From CAZZKG01 sp964654825 (GTDB lineage Bacteria > Gemmatimonadota > CAZMKB01), in the NCBI GenBank assembly GCA_964654825.1, contig CAZZKG010000043.1:1-32934 (forward strand): 32,934 nt of DNA. The letters run 5' to 3'. Below are positions 7,669-16,309 of this stretch, one piece after another. A model generated the notes under the pieces. The model searched no databases and was not told where the DNA came from. It saw only the letters and a program-made list of their open reading frames with translations. How positions within the stretch are numbered: position 1 is the first letter of the stretch; the number at the start of each line of letters is the position of its first letter. The translations under genes and the position numbers were made by a program.

Positions 7669-9552
7669 TCATGAGTTCCCGCCGGCATTACTGTCCACCC
7701 AACGCAACCACTCATCCAGCACGATCACGGTCCAGAGGGCACGGGCATGATCCGCCCTGCGGGCACAGTGCTCACCGAGAATGGAAAGTGCGGCCTCAGG
7801 ATCGATGCCAGCACGTTCCAGGCGCGCATCGCCGAGACGCGACTCGGCCCAGTCGTGCAACGGTCCCCGCAGCCATCCGCTCAGTGGCACGGAGAGGCCG
7901 CGCTTTTTCCGGTGCATGATCTTCTTCGGTAGATACCTCTCCGCGTAACGTTTGAGAAAGACCTTGGTCCGAATACCTCTCACCCGCTCCCTCACCGGAA
8001 GAGAGGCCGCGAACTCCATCACCTCACGGTCAAGGAAGGGTGCCCGCAGCTCCAGAGCCGACTGCATGCCGGCCCGATCCGCCTTGGTCAGGAGCCCTTC
8101 CGCAAGCGTTGTCTCCAGATCGATCCTTTGTACGCGATCGAGAATGTGAGTCCCATCGGGGGGTCTCACCTCCCTCACGGGGCGCATGTCCGCATCCATT
8201 GTCCCGGATTTCAGGAGTCTCCTGAGAAGCTCCGGCGGAATGTTCGAGGTCCAGAGCAGGTGCCGGACCACTCCATCGAGCTCCACCCCGGCGACGAATT
8301 TCTTGAGGAGGAAGGAGAGCGTCACCTTCCTGTCGCTGGGAGGCAGAATGCCTACCAGACTGCGGAGGAAGCCTCTCACTCTGTCCGGCAGTCTGGCATA
8401 GTAGCGGGCAGCCTGGGCCCCGATGTAAGTAGGATATCCGGCGAAGAGCTCGTCCGCTCCTTCACCGACGAGGGCGAGCTTCACATCCTGGGCCGCCCTG
8501 TGAGCCAGAAGAGCCGTAGGAACCCAAGCCGGATCGGCAAGGGGTTCGCCGACGAGGCGGATGAGTTCTGCGATGCCCTCGGGGAACGCCTCGACGTTCA
8601 CCCACAACGGCACCTGTTCGCAGCCGAGCTCACGCGCCACCTGCCCGGCAAAGTCCCCCTCATCGTAGCTTTCCTCGGAGAAGCGGATCGTGTACGTACG
8701 CAGACGGATCCCGGGTCTTACGCTCCGTGCCACGGCCACTACCAAAGAGGAATCTATGCCTCCGCTGAGAAAAGCCCCGTACTCAACGTCCGCCTCGCTC
8801 TGCCTTCGAACCGCCTCGCGGAAAACGGCGTCGAATTCCTCCAGCACCGGAGCACGCTTGGAGCGGCTGGTGATTTCCCAGTTCCAGTATCGGCGGACGC
8901 TCACGCCCTCGGCATCGATCCGCACCAGGTTGGCCGGCGGTACCTTGCGGATTTCCTCGAACGGTGTCTGCGGTGACACGAACGAGCCGAAGCGGAGGTA
9001 ATGCCGAAGCGCTTGAAGGTCAGGGTGCAGGGAAAGCGATCGGTCCGTTGCCAGGGCGGCAATTTCGTTGGCGAAACGGACCAGTCCTTTCTCCGCAACG
9101 TAGAAGAGCGGCCGCTCCCCCGCACGGTCTCGGGCGAGCAGGAGACACCCGCTGCGCGGATCCCAGATGGCGAGTGCAAACGCGCCCGCGAGTTCCTCGA
9201 CACATTTCTCTCCCAGCTCCAGGTAGAGGTTCGGCAGGATGGCCGCGTCGCTCTTATCCTCGACTGGCCGTCCCCGGTCGAGAAGCCAGGCTTTGAGCTC
9301 GCCGCTGTTGTCGATTTCGCCGTTGCAGACGGCTACGACTCCGCTCGCGGGGTCTCGGAAGGGCTGCCTGCCGCCTGTGATGCCGCGAATGGCCAGCCGC
9401 GTCGCGCCGAAGAAGGCCGATGTACTCCGTCCGATGCCGATGTCATCCGGTCCGCGGTGGGCCAGGGACTCGATCATGGAACTAATCCGTTCCGGAACGA
9501 GATCGGCCTCCCGCTCACGGGTAAACGCCACGATTCCGCAGACACCGCACAT
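7669..9552 (-). CDS. asnB: Asparagine synthetase, glutamine-hydrolysing
   Basis: A class II amidotransferase of 627 residues that would make asparagine from aspartate, glutamine and ATP. The N-terminal Ntn glutaminase domain begins MCGVCGIVAF, giving the essential Cys2 nucleophile after Met removal. That fixes the start at 9552, although the frame is open further upstream. CNGEIDN and the HRGPDD loop belong to the same domain. The synthetase domain has the ATP-pyrophosphatase P-loop SGGIDSS at 263-269 and EGADELFAGYPTY. The C-terminal KRYAERYLPKKIMHRKKRGLSVP segment (quoted here only in part) is typical of the AsnB subfamily that includes exopolysaccharide-linked members. The gene follows a GT39 glycosyltransferase on the same strand with about 100 bases between. 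AsnB relatives also act on other carboxylates, so a surface-polymer role remains possible. Confidence 0.88.
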   Translation of the reverse strand: MCGVCGIVAFTREREADLVPERISSMIESLAHRGPDDIGIGRSTSAFFGATRLAIRGITGGRQPFRDPASGVVAVCNGEIDNSGELKAWLLDRGRPVEDKSDAAILPNLYLELGEKCVEELAGAFALAIWDPRSGCLLLARDRAGERPLFYVAEKGLVRFANEIAALATDRSLSLHPDLQALRHYLRFGSFVSPQTPFEEIRKVPPANLVRIDAEGVSVRRYWNWEITSRSKRAPVLEEFDAVFREAVRRQSEADVEYGAFLSGGIDSSLVVAVARSVRPGIRLRTYTIRFSEESYDEGDFAGQVARELGCEQVPLWVNVEAFPEGIAELIRLVGEPLADPAWVPTALLAHRAAQDVKLALVGEGADELFAGYPTYIGAQAARYYARLPDRVRGFLRSLVGILPPSDRKVTLSFLLKKFVAGVELDGVVRHLLWTSNIPPELLRRLLKSGTMDADMRPVREVRPPDGTHILDRVQRIDLETTLAEGLLTKADRAGMQSALELRAPFLDREVMEFAASLPVRERVRGIRTKVFLKRYAERYLPKKIMHRKKRGLSVPLSGWLRGPLHDWAESRLGDARLERAGIDPEAALSILGEHCARRADHARALWTVIVLDEWLRWVDSNAGGNS

Positions 9553-9620
9553 ATTGATCAGCTTCCCCCAGGTAGTCGAAAAATCCCTGCCCTGAACAGA
9601 TCCATCGCTCGCACACGTGA

Positions 9621-9640
9621 CGGGAGATGCCGCTCTCCCG
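9621..9640 (-). terminator. Stem-loop between GT39 gene and asnB
   Basis: A perfect 7-base-pair stem (cgggaga, 9621-9627, with tctcccg, 9634-9640) with a six-base loop, 14-33 bases past the GT39 stop codon on the minus strand. No U-tract follows, so it may be a processing or attenuating hairpin rather than an intrinsic terminator. Confidence 0.35.
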
Positions 9641-9653
9641 GCGCTTCCTTCCC

Positions 9654-11501
9654 TTAGAGCGATGGTGAATGATGTCCGGCGTTCCTCTGCCTCGAGCACT
9701 TCGATACCGGATCAATCAGTGCTCCCCATACGCCGGGGGAGATTTCCTGCACACCGGTCCCCCGTGCCTGTACAATCCTCTCGAGCTCCGGGCGACTATG
9801 TTTCCCTGCGAGAATATACACGGGGTCATCGCGCGAGTCCAGCCATGATTCGCGGCACGCATACTTAACGACTCCCTCGGGCCACGCTCGGCCCACCGCT
9901 TCACCGCCTGCGTTTCGCAGGAGGAAGACCAGGTAGTTGCTAGTCATCTCGTGGCCGTCTCTCGTGAAAAGGATGACCTGGTGCTTCAGGTAGAATGGGA
10001 GCCCAGTGGAGAAGTACTCAAGGGCGGCGATGCGGATATCACCTGTTCTCTCTCCATGAAGTGAGGGAAGGGACGATTCCCGGGCGAGGCTCTCCTCGAT
10101 GGCCCGGGCCAGGCTCCGGGAAGAGGCATCTCGGGCATACGACCGCAGAGCTCCGAAATTGAGAGTGAGGAGAGAGAAGGAGAATGACGCAAAGACGATG
10201 AGACTGAGCCACACCCTCCTGAGCCGCCATGCCAGGTAGGCTGTTGCTGCCATGGCGAGTAAGGTGATCGTCAGTGGAAACACCGCAGGCTGTAACCTGT
10301 CATACTCTACGCTCCTGATGTGGAAGCTCCTCTGTAACCACCCCGGAGTCGTGAAATCCAGTACCAGGAGGAGCCCCGCGGTGAGACATACCGCAGCGAG
10401 GATAAGGCTCCCCCGTCGGATGATGCGAAATCCCCTGCCGGAGGGGTTCTGCAGCGCGCGTGAGAAGGTCCGTGCGGTAAGTACCCCCAGTGCGATCACC
10501 GCGACCAGAATGTACCCCGGCAGTTTGGACTGCGATGTCGAGAAGAAGAGCATGATCACCAGCGCGCAGGTGATGAACAGGCGATCCTCCGGAATCCACT
10601 CCCTTCGCAACCTCCAAGCCTCCACCGCGGCTTCGGGTAGAAGAAGGCTCCATGGAAAGAAGGTTGCCAGCAGGACCGGAGCATAATAGTAGAATGGCTC
10701 GGTGCGGTGGAATGCGGTAGTGGTGTAACGCCTGAATGTTTCCTCCACCAGGCCGTAGCGCAGGAAGTCGGGCTGCCGGTGTACCAGGCCGAGAAACCAT
10801 GTGAGGGTCAGACCGAAGAAGATGATCAGGTTCAGGGGAGAGAAAAACTGGCGCATCATTCTGAGCCGGCCGCGTGGTTCGTGTGGGGAGCTCCGGAGCA
10901 GCCCGTGTGCCATGATCACCAAGCCGGGAACGATGAATCCCACAGGGCCCTTGATGAGTGTCGCCACACCAGCGGCAGCGGCCGAGAGAGCCGACCAGCC
11001 GCGTTTCGATCGTCGGCCCTCCTCCTCCGCGAGGAAGGCGGCCAGAATGGAGATCAGAACAAACAGGGCGAGCGGCATGTCGAAGATCACCATGCGCGCA
11101 AAGATCAGAAAGAGAGGGCTTGCCGCCACGATCAGGACCGCCAGAGCGGCGGTAAACCTCCCGTAGGCTATGCGGCAGAAGAGAAAGAGCAGTATTAAGA
11201 TCGATAGGGCAGAGAGCGCTGAGGGAAACCTCGCAGCCCACTCGTTTTCCCCGAACAGGGCGAAGGAGAGCGCCACGGTACTGAAGTAGCACGCTGGCTT
11301 GTCCAGATAGACGATTCCGTTGTAGGTCGGCACCAGCCAGGCCCCTGAGGCGAGCATCTCCCGCGCCACCTCGGCGTTTCGTCCCTCATCGGGAGAAATC
11401 AGCGGCAGATCGCCGAGACGTGCGAAGAGAAGGACCACAGCGACGAGAAAGACAGATGTGCTGATACAGCGGATGCCCGTGGAGTTTCCGGATTTCATCA
11501 T
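9654..11501 (-). CDS. GT39/ArnT-family membrane glycosyltransferase
   Basis: A 615-residue polytopic inner-membrane protein. The first hydrophobic segment (about 13-30) is followed by the periplasmic loop motif PDEGRNAEVARE (D38-E39), the catalytic acidic pair seen in ArnT and PMT_2 enzymes, and by a DKPACYF segment. Around ten further hydrophobic stretches run to about residue 420. A soluble C-terminal domain of about 180 residues follows. Such enzymes move a sugar from a polyprenyl-phosphate carrier to lipid A, another lipid or a protein on the outer face of the inner membrane. The exact acceptor is not readable. Two ATGs lie side by side at the start (11501, 11498) without a clear ribosome-binding site. 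The neighbour downstream is asnB. Confidence 0.82.
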   Translation of the reverse strand: MMKSGNSTGIRCISTSVFLVAVVLLFARLGDLPLISPDEGRNAEVAREMLASGAWLVPTYNGIVYLDKPACYFSTVALSFALFGENEWAARFPSALSALSILILLFLFCRIAYGRFTAALAVLIVAASPLFLIFARMVIFDMPLALFVLISILAAFLAEEEGRRSKRGWSALSAAAAGVATLIKGPVGFIVPGLVIMAHGLLRSSPHEPRGRLRMMRQFFSPLNLIIFFGLTLTWFLGLVHRQPDFLRYGLVEETFRRYTTTAFHRTEPFYYYAPVLLATFFPWSLLLPEAAVEAWRLRREWIPEDRLFITCALVIMLFFSTSQSKLPGYILVAVIALGVLTARTFSRALQNPSGRGFRIIRRGSLILAAVCLTAGLLLVLDFTTPGWLQRSFHIRSVEYDRLQPAVFPLTITLLAMAATAYLAWRLRRVWLSLIVFASFSFSLLTLNFGALRSYARDASSRSLARAIEESLARESSLPSLHGERTGDIRIAALEYFSTGLPFYLKHQVILFTRDGHEMTSNYLVFLLRNAGGEAVGRAWPEGVVKYACRESWLDSRDDPVYILAGKHSRPELERIVQARGTGVQEISPGVWGALIDPVSKCSRQRNAGHHSPSL

Positions 11502-11539
11502 GGCGATGCGAACACAGATTCTCTATCAAGCGATGTTAA

Positions 11540-11553
11540 CAAGAGCTCTCTTG
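11540..11553. repeat. Short inverted repeat upstream of the GT39 gene
   Basis: caagag-ct-ctcttg: six-base arms with a two-base centre, 39-52 bases upstream of the GT39 start. It could be an operator. No clear promoter pair was found beside it. Confidence 0.3.
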
Positions 11554-11717
11554 AACTCCGTCTCGCTCGATCCTACACCCGGAGTTCTTCAGAGACCTCT
11601 CAACCAGAGCTGACCCGACGCACTCCAGTGGTGAGGCAAGTGCGTGAGACGACTCACGAGTAGGGAAGCACCGTGCATGAGGAGAAAGATAACACGATTG
11701 CACGAATTGTCCATCCC

Positions 11718-11745
11718 GTCTGTCCCGCGCTGATTCAGCTTCGAA
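11718..11745. repeat. 28-base dispersed repeat, copy 2
   Basis: It matches 7501-7528 at 26 of 28 bases in the same orientation. It lies 16 bases past the stop codon of the secreted protein gene at 11761-13464. Both copies lie in the same sense beyond the 3' end of a minus-strand gene, which suggests a shared 3' element or a small repetitive palindromic sequence. This copy lacks the inverted partner seen at copy 1. Confidence 0.6.
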
Positions 11746-11760
11746 ATAGAAGTCGGTTAC

Positions 11761-13464
11761 TCATTTGAGAAGCACCATTTTCCGTGAGTAATAGAAACTC
11801 CCGTCACTGCTTCTGAGCGTATAGAAATAGATACCCGATGACACCTGCTCTCCCGTTCTGTTTTTCCCATCCCACGTCGTTCGGTGGCTCCCCGGCTCGA
11901 GATCCGAGTCGACGAGAGTTCGCACGTGTCTGCCGCGGATGTCCGACACGGAAAGGGTCACGCGGCTGTGTCCATCGTCGGATTCCGGGACCTCGAACGC
12001 GATGGTTGTCTGAGGGTTGAACGGATTCGGGTAGTTCTGGGAGAGGGAGAACGCACGCGGGAGCCTCGAACGGCCGTCTGTGTCTTCGTCCTCGACACCC
12101 ACAACGAAACCTGAATCGTAGAAGGACCTAGCGTCCCGGATCACATCCACAAAATCCGCGAGCACCGGATCGTTGGGATCGGGCCTCGGGGGATCCCCGT
12201 ATACGTTCAGAGATGCCGGGTCACCGACCGCGTTCGCGAAGACAAGAGCGATTACGAGGCGGTGCACCTGACCGGGCTCCATGCTGAAAGGTCCCGAAGT
12301 CATCATGAACCGGACATCCCCGGATTCGCTGGTTTCGACGCACTCATCCGGAGGGGTGCATGACATGATCCGGTATCCCTCGCTGTCGGACTGCGGGTCA
12401 TATCTAAACCCCGGGCCTGAATCACTGAAAAACGTAAAATGAACGAGCCCAAGCTGGTCGACCTCGTCGGGCTGGTCGTCGGCCACTCCGTCCCCATCGT
12501 CATCGATCCCGTCGAAGGGACTCTCGTCGATCATACCGTCCCCGTCGTTGTCGATGCCGTCGGAGGAGTTTCCCGGGCTCAGGATGCTTGTGATCCCGAC
12601 AAACCCGGGGTCACCGACGAAGTTGGATTCACTGAAGTCCTCGTCCCAGGCAAATCCTGTCATGACCGGGATGCTGTCTTCCGAAGGCGTTACCTGCCAT
12701 TCGATGATGCTCGTCCGGTCATCGAGGAAATCCGAACCGATGTCGACGTCGGAGTCGTACCCTACCCAAACGTCCTGAATTGTGAAAGGGTCCATCCCTT
12801 CCACCCGATCGGAGATATTCTCAATGTCGAAAATCATGTAGATGACACCGTCCACGGTATCCGTCGTGAATGACAGACTGCGCTGACGTATCTCGATGGG
12901 AGGATTCGGAGTAGCGAAGACCGGTGTCCCATTAACGCTCTGGTAGATCGTCACCAGGTCCTGATCTGACAGGACGATGGGATCGCCGCCGGGATCGCTG
13001 AACTCCGGGGGCCAATTTGCAAGGTCATCCTGATCGGTACTCCGGAAGACCGAAGCGAGCGGATCGGAAGGATCCTGGCCGTATCTACCCTCCTGGTACT
13101 CGGTACCCGCACTTATCGGGTCGTACGCCTGGAGAAAGAGGGTGTCCGCGATCTGGTCCCCGTCGACATCCGCGATCCCCCCGATCCACAGACCCGTACC
13201 GAAGACATAGTTGTTCGGGGTGCTGCCCGGCCAGGAACCCGCACCATTCCCGGTAAAAACATCCAGACCATTCTGTCCGGTGTTCGAAATGGCCAGCCTG
13301 ACGGCGTTGATGTCATGATATTTCATCACGATGTCAGCCGGTGACTGCATGTCCCCTGAGTCCTTCCGGTGGTGCTCGATGAGAGCGAAGCAAAACAGCT
13401 GCCCCGACGAAGCAAAAAGACTCAGAAAGCTTATCAGAACGACTTTTGTAATGAATCTGTTCAT
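11761..13464 (-). CDS. Secreted protein with calcium-binding-like acidic repeats and FlgD-like sorting domain
   Basis: A 567-residue exported protein without a recognised enzymatic domain. The start at 13464 is chosen over an upstream start because ggagg lies five bases before this ATG and a clean signal peptide follows (MNRFITKVVLISFLSLFASS, cleavage near CFA). A central acidic stretch, DGIDNDGDGMIDE then DGIDDDGDGVADD, resembles thrombospondin type 3 or dockerin-like calcium loops. The last 90 residues are a FlgD/T9SS type A-like sorting domain: SLSQNYPNPFNPQTTIAFEV, then VTLSVSDIRGRHVRTLVD, SSGIYFYTL and SRKMVLLK. In FCB bacteria such tails direct passage through the outer membrane and surface attachment. 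A GGGACAGTCACC repeat lies upstream. The function of the body is unknown; location outside the cell is well supported. Confidence 0.85.
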   Translation of the reverse strand: MNRFITKVVLISFLSLFASSGQLFCFALIEHHRKDSGDMQSPADIVMKYHDINAVRLAISNTGQNGLDVFTGNGAGSWPGSTPNNYVFGTGLWIGGIADVDGDQIADTLFLQAYDPISAGTEYQEGRYGQDPSDPLASVFRSTDQDDLANWPPEFSDPGGDPIVLSDQDLVTIYQSVNGTPVFATPNPPIEIRQRSLSFTTDTVDGVIYMIFDIENISDRVEGMDPFTIQDVWVGYDSDVDIGSDFLDDRTSIIEWQVTPSEDSIPVMTGFAWDEDFSESNFVGDPGFVGITSILSPGNSSDGIDNDGDGMIDESPFDGIDDDGDGVADDQPDEVDQLGLVHFTFFSDSGPGFRYDPQSDSEGYRIMSCTPPDECVETSESGDVRFMMTSGPFSMEPGQVHRLVIALVFANAVGDPASLNVYGDPPRPDPNDPVLADFVDVIRDARSFYDSGFVVGVEDEDTDGRSRLPRAFSLSQNYPNPFNPQTTIAFEVPESDDGHSRVTLSVSDIRGRHVRTLVDSDLEPGSHRTTWDGKNRTGEQVSSGIYFYTLRSSDGSFYYSRKMVLLK

Positions 13465-13574
13465 TCCTGCCTCCTTCGTGTGAATGATGAATTTGAAAAG
13501 ACCTGGTATTGAATCCATTCCTGAATTTCCATTGCCGCACAACCAATCGATTCCACATTCATCTTTCCTTAACG

Positions 13575-13652
13575 ATAAATAGGGACAGTCACCATTCATT
13601 TTTTTGCCACCATTATGCTAATTTTCAATAAATGGTGACTGTCCCTGTTTAT
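13575..13652. repeat. GGGACAGTCACC inverted-repeat element, copy A
   Basis: Two 22-base arms (13575-13596, and its inverse at 13631-13652) differ at one position and enclose 34 bases. The arm core is atagggacagtcaccatt. The same core occurs three times at 17363-17497. The loop holds a partial extra copy of the core's end (ccaccattat). It has the shape of a non-autonomous REP-like or miniature inverted-repeat element. There is no transposase in the window. Confidence 0.8.
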
Positions 13653-13978
13653 TTATAGTGTAAAAAGAGCCGATGATCTAACAGTTAGTTTTTTCACAAA
13701 ACACCTGCTGTTTCAAGAATTGGGGCCGGAGAAGAACCGAGTCAAAGCTCCCCACGAGGAGAACAGAGTCCAGGGTGCAACCTTCAGCGGTGTATCAGCA
13801 ATGTTTCTTTATCACTCAACCCTATCTATTATAGTTTAGGGTTTTCGGAAATGTTGCAATCGGACTTCACTCCGGACATCATCCCGGATCACCAGCGACG
13901 GTCTCTCACTACAGCCGGAGGCTGTCCTGATCTTTCTCCCGCATTGATATTTTTCTCCGGAAGCCGATGTCCCTGCTA

Positions 13979-14007
13979 TTGAAAACAGGGTTGTGTATTC
14001 ATATACT
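13979..14007 (+). promoter_or_regulatory. Sigma70-type promoter of the dehydrogenase/glycerate kinase operon
   Basis: TTGAAA (13979-13984), a 17-base spacer and TATACT (14002-14007), about 31 bases upstream of the ATG at 14039. It would drive the dehydrogenase and the overlapping glycerate kinase gene. Confidence 0.7.
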
Positions 14008-14038
14008 ACGTTATGGTATTCAGAGGAGTAATAGGACG

Positions 14039-14869
14039 ATGACGAATCATCGAATATTCATCTGCCGGAAGATACCCTATGCGGGTCTGGAGATGCTGAG
14101 GGATTCCTGCGAGATCGACATGTGGGAGAATGACCTGCCGCCCCCACGGAAGGTCATCCTGGAGAAAGCGGCCGATATCGAAGGTATCCTGACGATGCTG
14201 ACCGACAGGATCGACGCGGAATTCCTGGATTCAGCACCTAATCTGAAAGTCGTCAGCAATTTCGCGGTCGGGTTCGACAATCTGGATATTGACGAACTGA
14301 CGAGGAGAAGAATCCCCGCCGGGAATACGCCCGGTGTCCTGACCGACACCACTGCTGACTTCACCTTTACGCTGCTGCTCGCCGCCGCGCGCCGCCTGCC
14401 GGAAGCAGAGCACTACGTGCAGGACAAACACTGGGACACCTGGGGACCACTCCTCCTGCTCGGCGTCGACTTGCACCACACCACTCTCGGCATCGTCGGA
14501 ATGGGAAGGATAGGTCATGCGGTGGCGCGGAGGGCAAAAGGTTTCGAAATGAACATCATCTATCATGACACGAAACGCTTTCCGGAGATCGAAGAGGAGA
14601 CCGGCGCCCGGAAAGTNNNNNNNNNNNNNNNNNNNNNNNNNNNNNNNNNNNNNNNNNNNNNNNNNNNNNNNNNNNNNNNNNNNNNNNNNNNNNNNNNNNN
14701 NNNNNNNNNNNNNNNNCTGATGCTCAGTAACTGCCTGATCGTTCCGCACATCGCGAGCGCCAGTCTCGAAACAAGGACAAAAATGGCGCTTCTCGCCGCG
14801 GGGAACATCCTCTCAGGACTTTCGGGAGAACCGCTCCCGAACTGCATCAATCCGGACATATATGCATGA
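14039..14869 (+). CDS. D-2-hydroxyacid dehydrogenase (glyoxylate/hydroxypyruvate reductase type), interrupted by assembly gap
   Basis: An NAD(P)-dependent reductase of the glyoxylate/hydroxypyruvate reductase family. The catalytic domain start, the substrate segment NFAVGFDNLDID, the nucleotide-binding loop GIVGMGRIG (151-159) and the acidic residue D177 after the second strand (YHDTKR; suggests NAD) are readable. Residue 192 is the last before a run of 100 N. After the gap come VPHIASAS, with the catalytic histidine, and the C-terminus. Only 242 real residues are present, while the family has about 320-330. About 80 residues, including the catalytic Arg and Glu, are therefore missing, and the true gap is probably near 240 bases. 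Start chosen at ATG 14039, with aggag upstream. The stop overlaps the glycerate kinase start (ATGA). The family is firm; the exact substrate is inferred from the neighbour. Confidence 0.85.
   Translation: MTNHRIFICRKIPYAGLEMLRDSCEIDMWENDLPPPRKVILEKAADIEGILTMLTDRIDAEFLDSAPNLKVVSNFAVGFDNLDIDELTRRRIPAGNTPGVLTDTTADFTFTLLLAAARRLPEAEHYVQDKHWDTWGPLLLLGVDLHHTTLGIVGMGRIGHAVARRAKGFEMNIIYHDTKRFPEIEEETGARKXXXXXXXXXXXXXXXXXXXXXXXXXXXXXXXXXXLMLSNCLIVPHIASASLETRTKMALLAAGNILSGLSGEPLPNCINPDIYA
14617..14716. other. Assembly gap (100 N)
   Basis: Exactly 100 unknown bases, a conventional scaffolding placeholder rather than a measured length. It falls inside the dehydrogenase gene. The reading frame happens to be kept across it. 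Confidence 0.99.
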
Positions 14870-16245
14870 GCGCCCAAATCGCGGCTGATCCGTGTCAACG
14901 CCGCCGTGATGACGCGCTCGCCATTTTCCGCGCCGCGGTGGACGCGGTGGATCCGGAAAGGCTCGTCAGGGAAACCGTTTTAATTGATCGGGACAGTATC
15001 ACAATCGCAGAAACCTCATTCGATCTCACCCGGTACGATAGGATAGTCATACTCGGCGGCGGCAAAGCCAGCGCACGGATGGTAAAGGGGCTCGAGGAAC
15101 TCCTCGCCGGACGCAGCAGAAAAGGCATCATCGTCACCGGTTACGGAAGCGGCGTTCCTCTCGAGGATGTCCGGGTAATCGAAGCCGGCCACCCGGTCCC
15201 GGATGAGAACGGACAAATCGGCACGCGGGAACTCCTCTCCCTCGCCGCGAGCGCTTGTCGAAACACACTTGTGTTCTGCGTTATTTCAGGCGGCTCATCG
15301 GCCCTGCTCACTGCACCCGTCGAAGGGGTATCGCAGCAGGACATGCGGGCCCTGACCCGACTGCTGCTCGCATCGGGTGCCGCTATCGACGAGATCAACA
15401 CGGTGCGGAAGCATCTCTCCCGCATCAAGGGAGGGAATCTCGCGACACTGGTCTATCCCGCGACGCTTGTTACGCTCATCATCTCGGATGTCATCGGAAA
15501 TCCACTTGACGTGATCGCCTCCGGACCGACCGTCGCGGATCCATCTACGTTCGCCGATGCGGTGCGGGTGCTCGAAAAGCATGATCTTGTAACGGAAACT
15601 CCTCCCGCTGTATTCGATCATCTCACACGAGGTGTCGACGGCAGTGTTCCTGAAACACCGAAACCCGGTGACCCGCGTTTTGTGAATGTCTTTCATTCCA
15701 TCATCGGCGACAACAGGAAAGCCCTCGAGCGCGCTGAACGTGCGGCGACACGTCTGGGGTACGATACGGTGCTGCTTCCATCTTCCATCCAGGGCGAGAC
15801 CCGCGACGCGGCGACATCCCACGCGCGGATCATCGAGAGAATTGCTCACAATGACGATCCTGTCGTAAAGCCCGCCTGCCTGCTCTCCGGTGGAGAGTGT
15901 ACTGTGCGAGTGACGGGGGACGGGAAAGGGGGGAGGAACCAGGAATTCGCGCTTGCCGCAGCGATCGCACTCGAGGGGGTCGGCGGCTACTGCCTCCTGA
16001 GCGCAGGGACAGACGGCATTGACGGTCCGACCGATGCCGCCGGAGCGATCGTTGATCCCGGGACGTTACGAAGAGCCGTGCGCGCCGGGCTTGACGCTGT
16101 CGCATACCTCGAGAACAACGATTCCTATAATTTTTTCAGACAAACCGGTGATCTACTATTCACCGGCGCGACCGGTACGAACGTAATGGACGTCCAGGTG
16201 GTTCTTGTGGGTGATCAAGAGCAGAAACGGTACCTTAGGGGCTGA
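14866..16245 (+). CDS. Glycerate 2-kinase (DUF4147/MOFRL family)
   Basis: A 459-residue cytoplasmic kinase that phosphorylates D-glycerate at the 2-position with ATP. The N-terminal DUF4147 domain shows GGGKASARM (near residue 63), the glycine-rich VISGGSSALL and the segment NTVRKHLSRIKGGNLA. Then come IISDVIGNPLDVIASGPT and the MOFRL domain, with LLSGGECTVRVTGDGKGGRN (quoted in part) and STDGIDG-type residues (AGTDGIDGPTDAAGA). The length is typical. Its ATG overlaps the TGA of the reductase (ATGA), so the two are translationally coupled. Together they would convert hydroxypyruvate or tartronate semialdehyde through D-glycerate to 2-phosphoglycerate, feeding glycolysis, as in serine or glyoxylate assimilation. 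Confidence 0.92.
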   Translation: MSAQIAADPCQRRRDDALAIFRAAVDAVDPERLVRETVLIDRDSITIAETSFDLTRYDRIVILGGGKASARMVKGLEELLAGRSRKGIIVTGYGSGVPLEDVRVIEAGHPVPDENGQIGTRELLSLAASACRNTLVFCVISGGSSALLTAPVEGVSQQDMRALTRLLLASGAAIDEINTVRKHLSRIKGGNLATLVYPATLVTLIISDVIGNPLDVIASGPTVADPSTFADAVRVLEKHDLVTETPPAVFDHLTRGVDGSVPETPKPGDPRFVNVFHSIIGDNRKALERAERAATRLGYDTVLLPSSIQGETRDAATSHARIIERIAHNDDPVVKPACLLSGGECTVRVTGDGKGGRNQEFALAAAIALEGVGGYCLLSAGTDGIDGPTDAAGAIVDPGTLRRAVRAGLDAVAYLENNDSYNFFRQTGDLLFTGATGTNVMDVQVVLVGDQEQKRYLRG

Positions 16246-16274
16246 AACCATTTTCTGCATCAGCGAGAATCCTG

Positions 16275-16303
16275 TTGACTGTCTCCGACCCTTCGAGTAT
16301 ACT
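16275..16303 (+). promoter_or_regulatory. Promoter of lpxR giving a probably leaderless mRNA
   Basis: TTGACT (16275-16280), 17-base spacer, TATACT (16298-16303). Transcription would normally start 6-7 bases downstream, at 16309-16310, which is the A of the ATG at 16310. No ribosome-binding site precedes that ATG. Confidence 0.65.
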
Positions 16304-16309
16304 CAGTTT

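Larger units (their letters stand above)
13465..14038. other. 574-base intergenic region between divergent genes
   Basis: It contains the 5' leader of the minus-strand secreted protein gene, an inverted-repeat element (13575-13652), a weak inverted repeat around 13818-13843 (aaccct...agggtt, with an inner ctat-t-atag) and the promoter of the dehydrogenase gene (13979-14007). I see no further coding region between 13660 and 13970. Confidence 0.6.

Noticed and set aside
14231..14898. Minus-strand frames that cross the N-run
   Set aside because: They include unknown bases and are antisense to the dehydrogenase gene.
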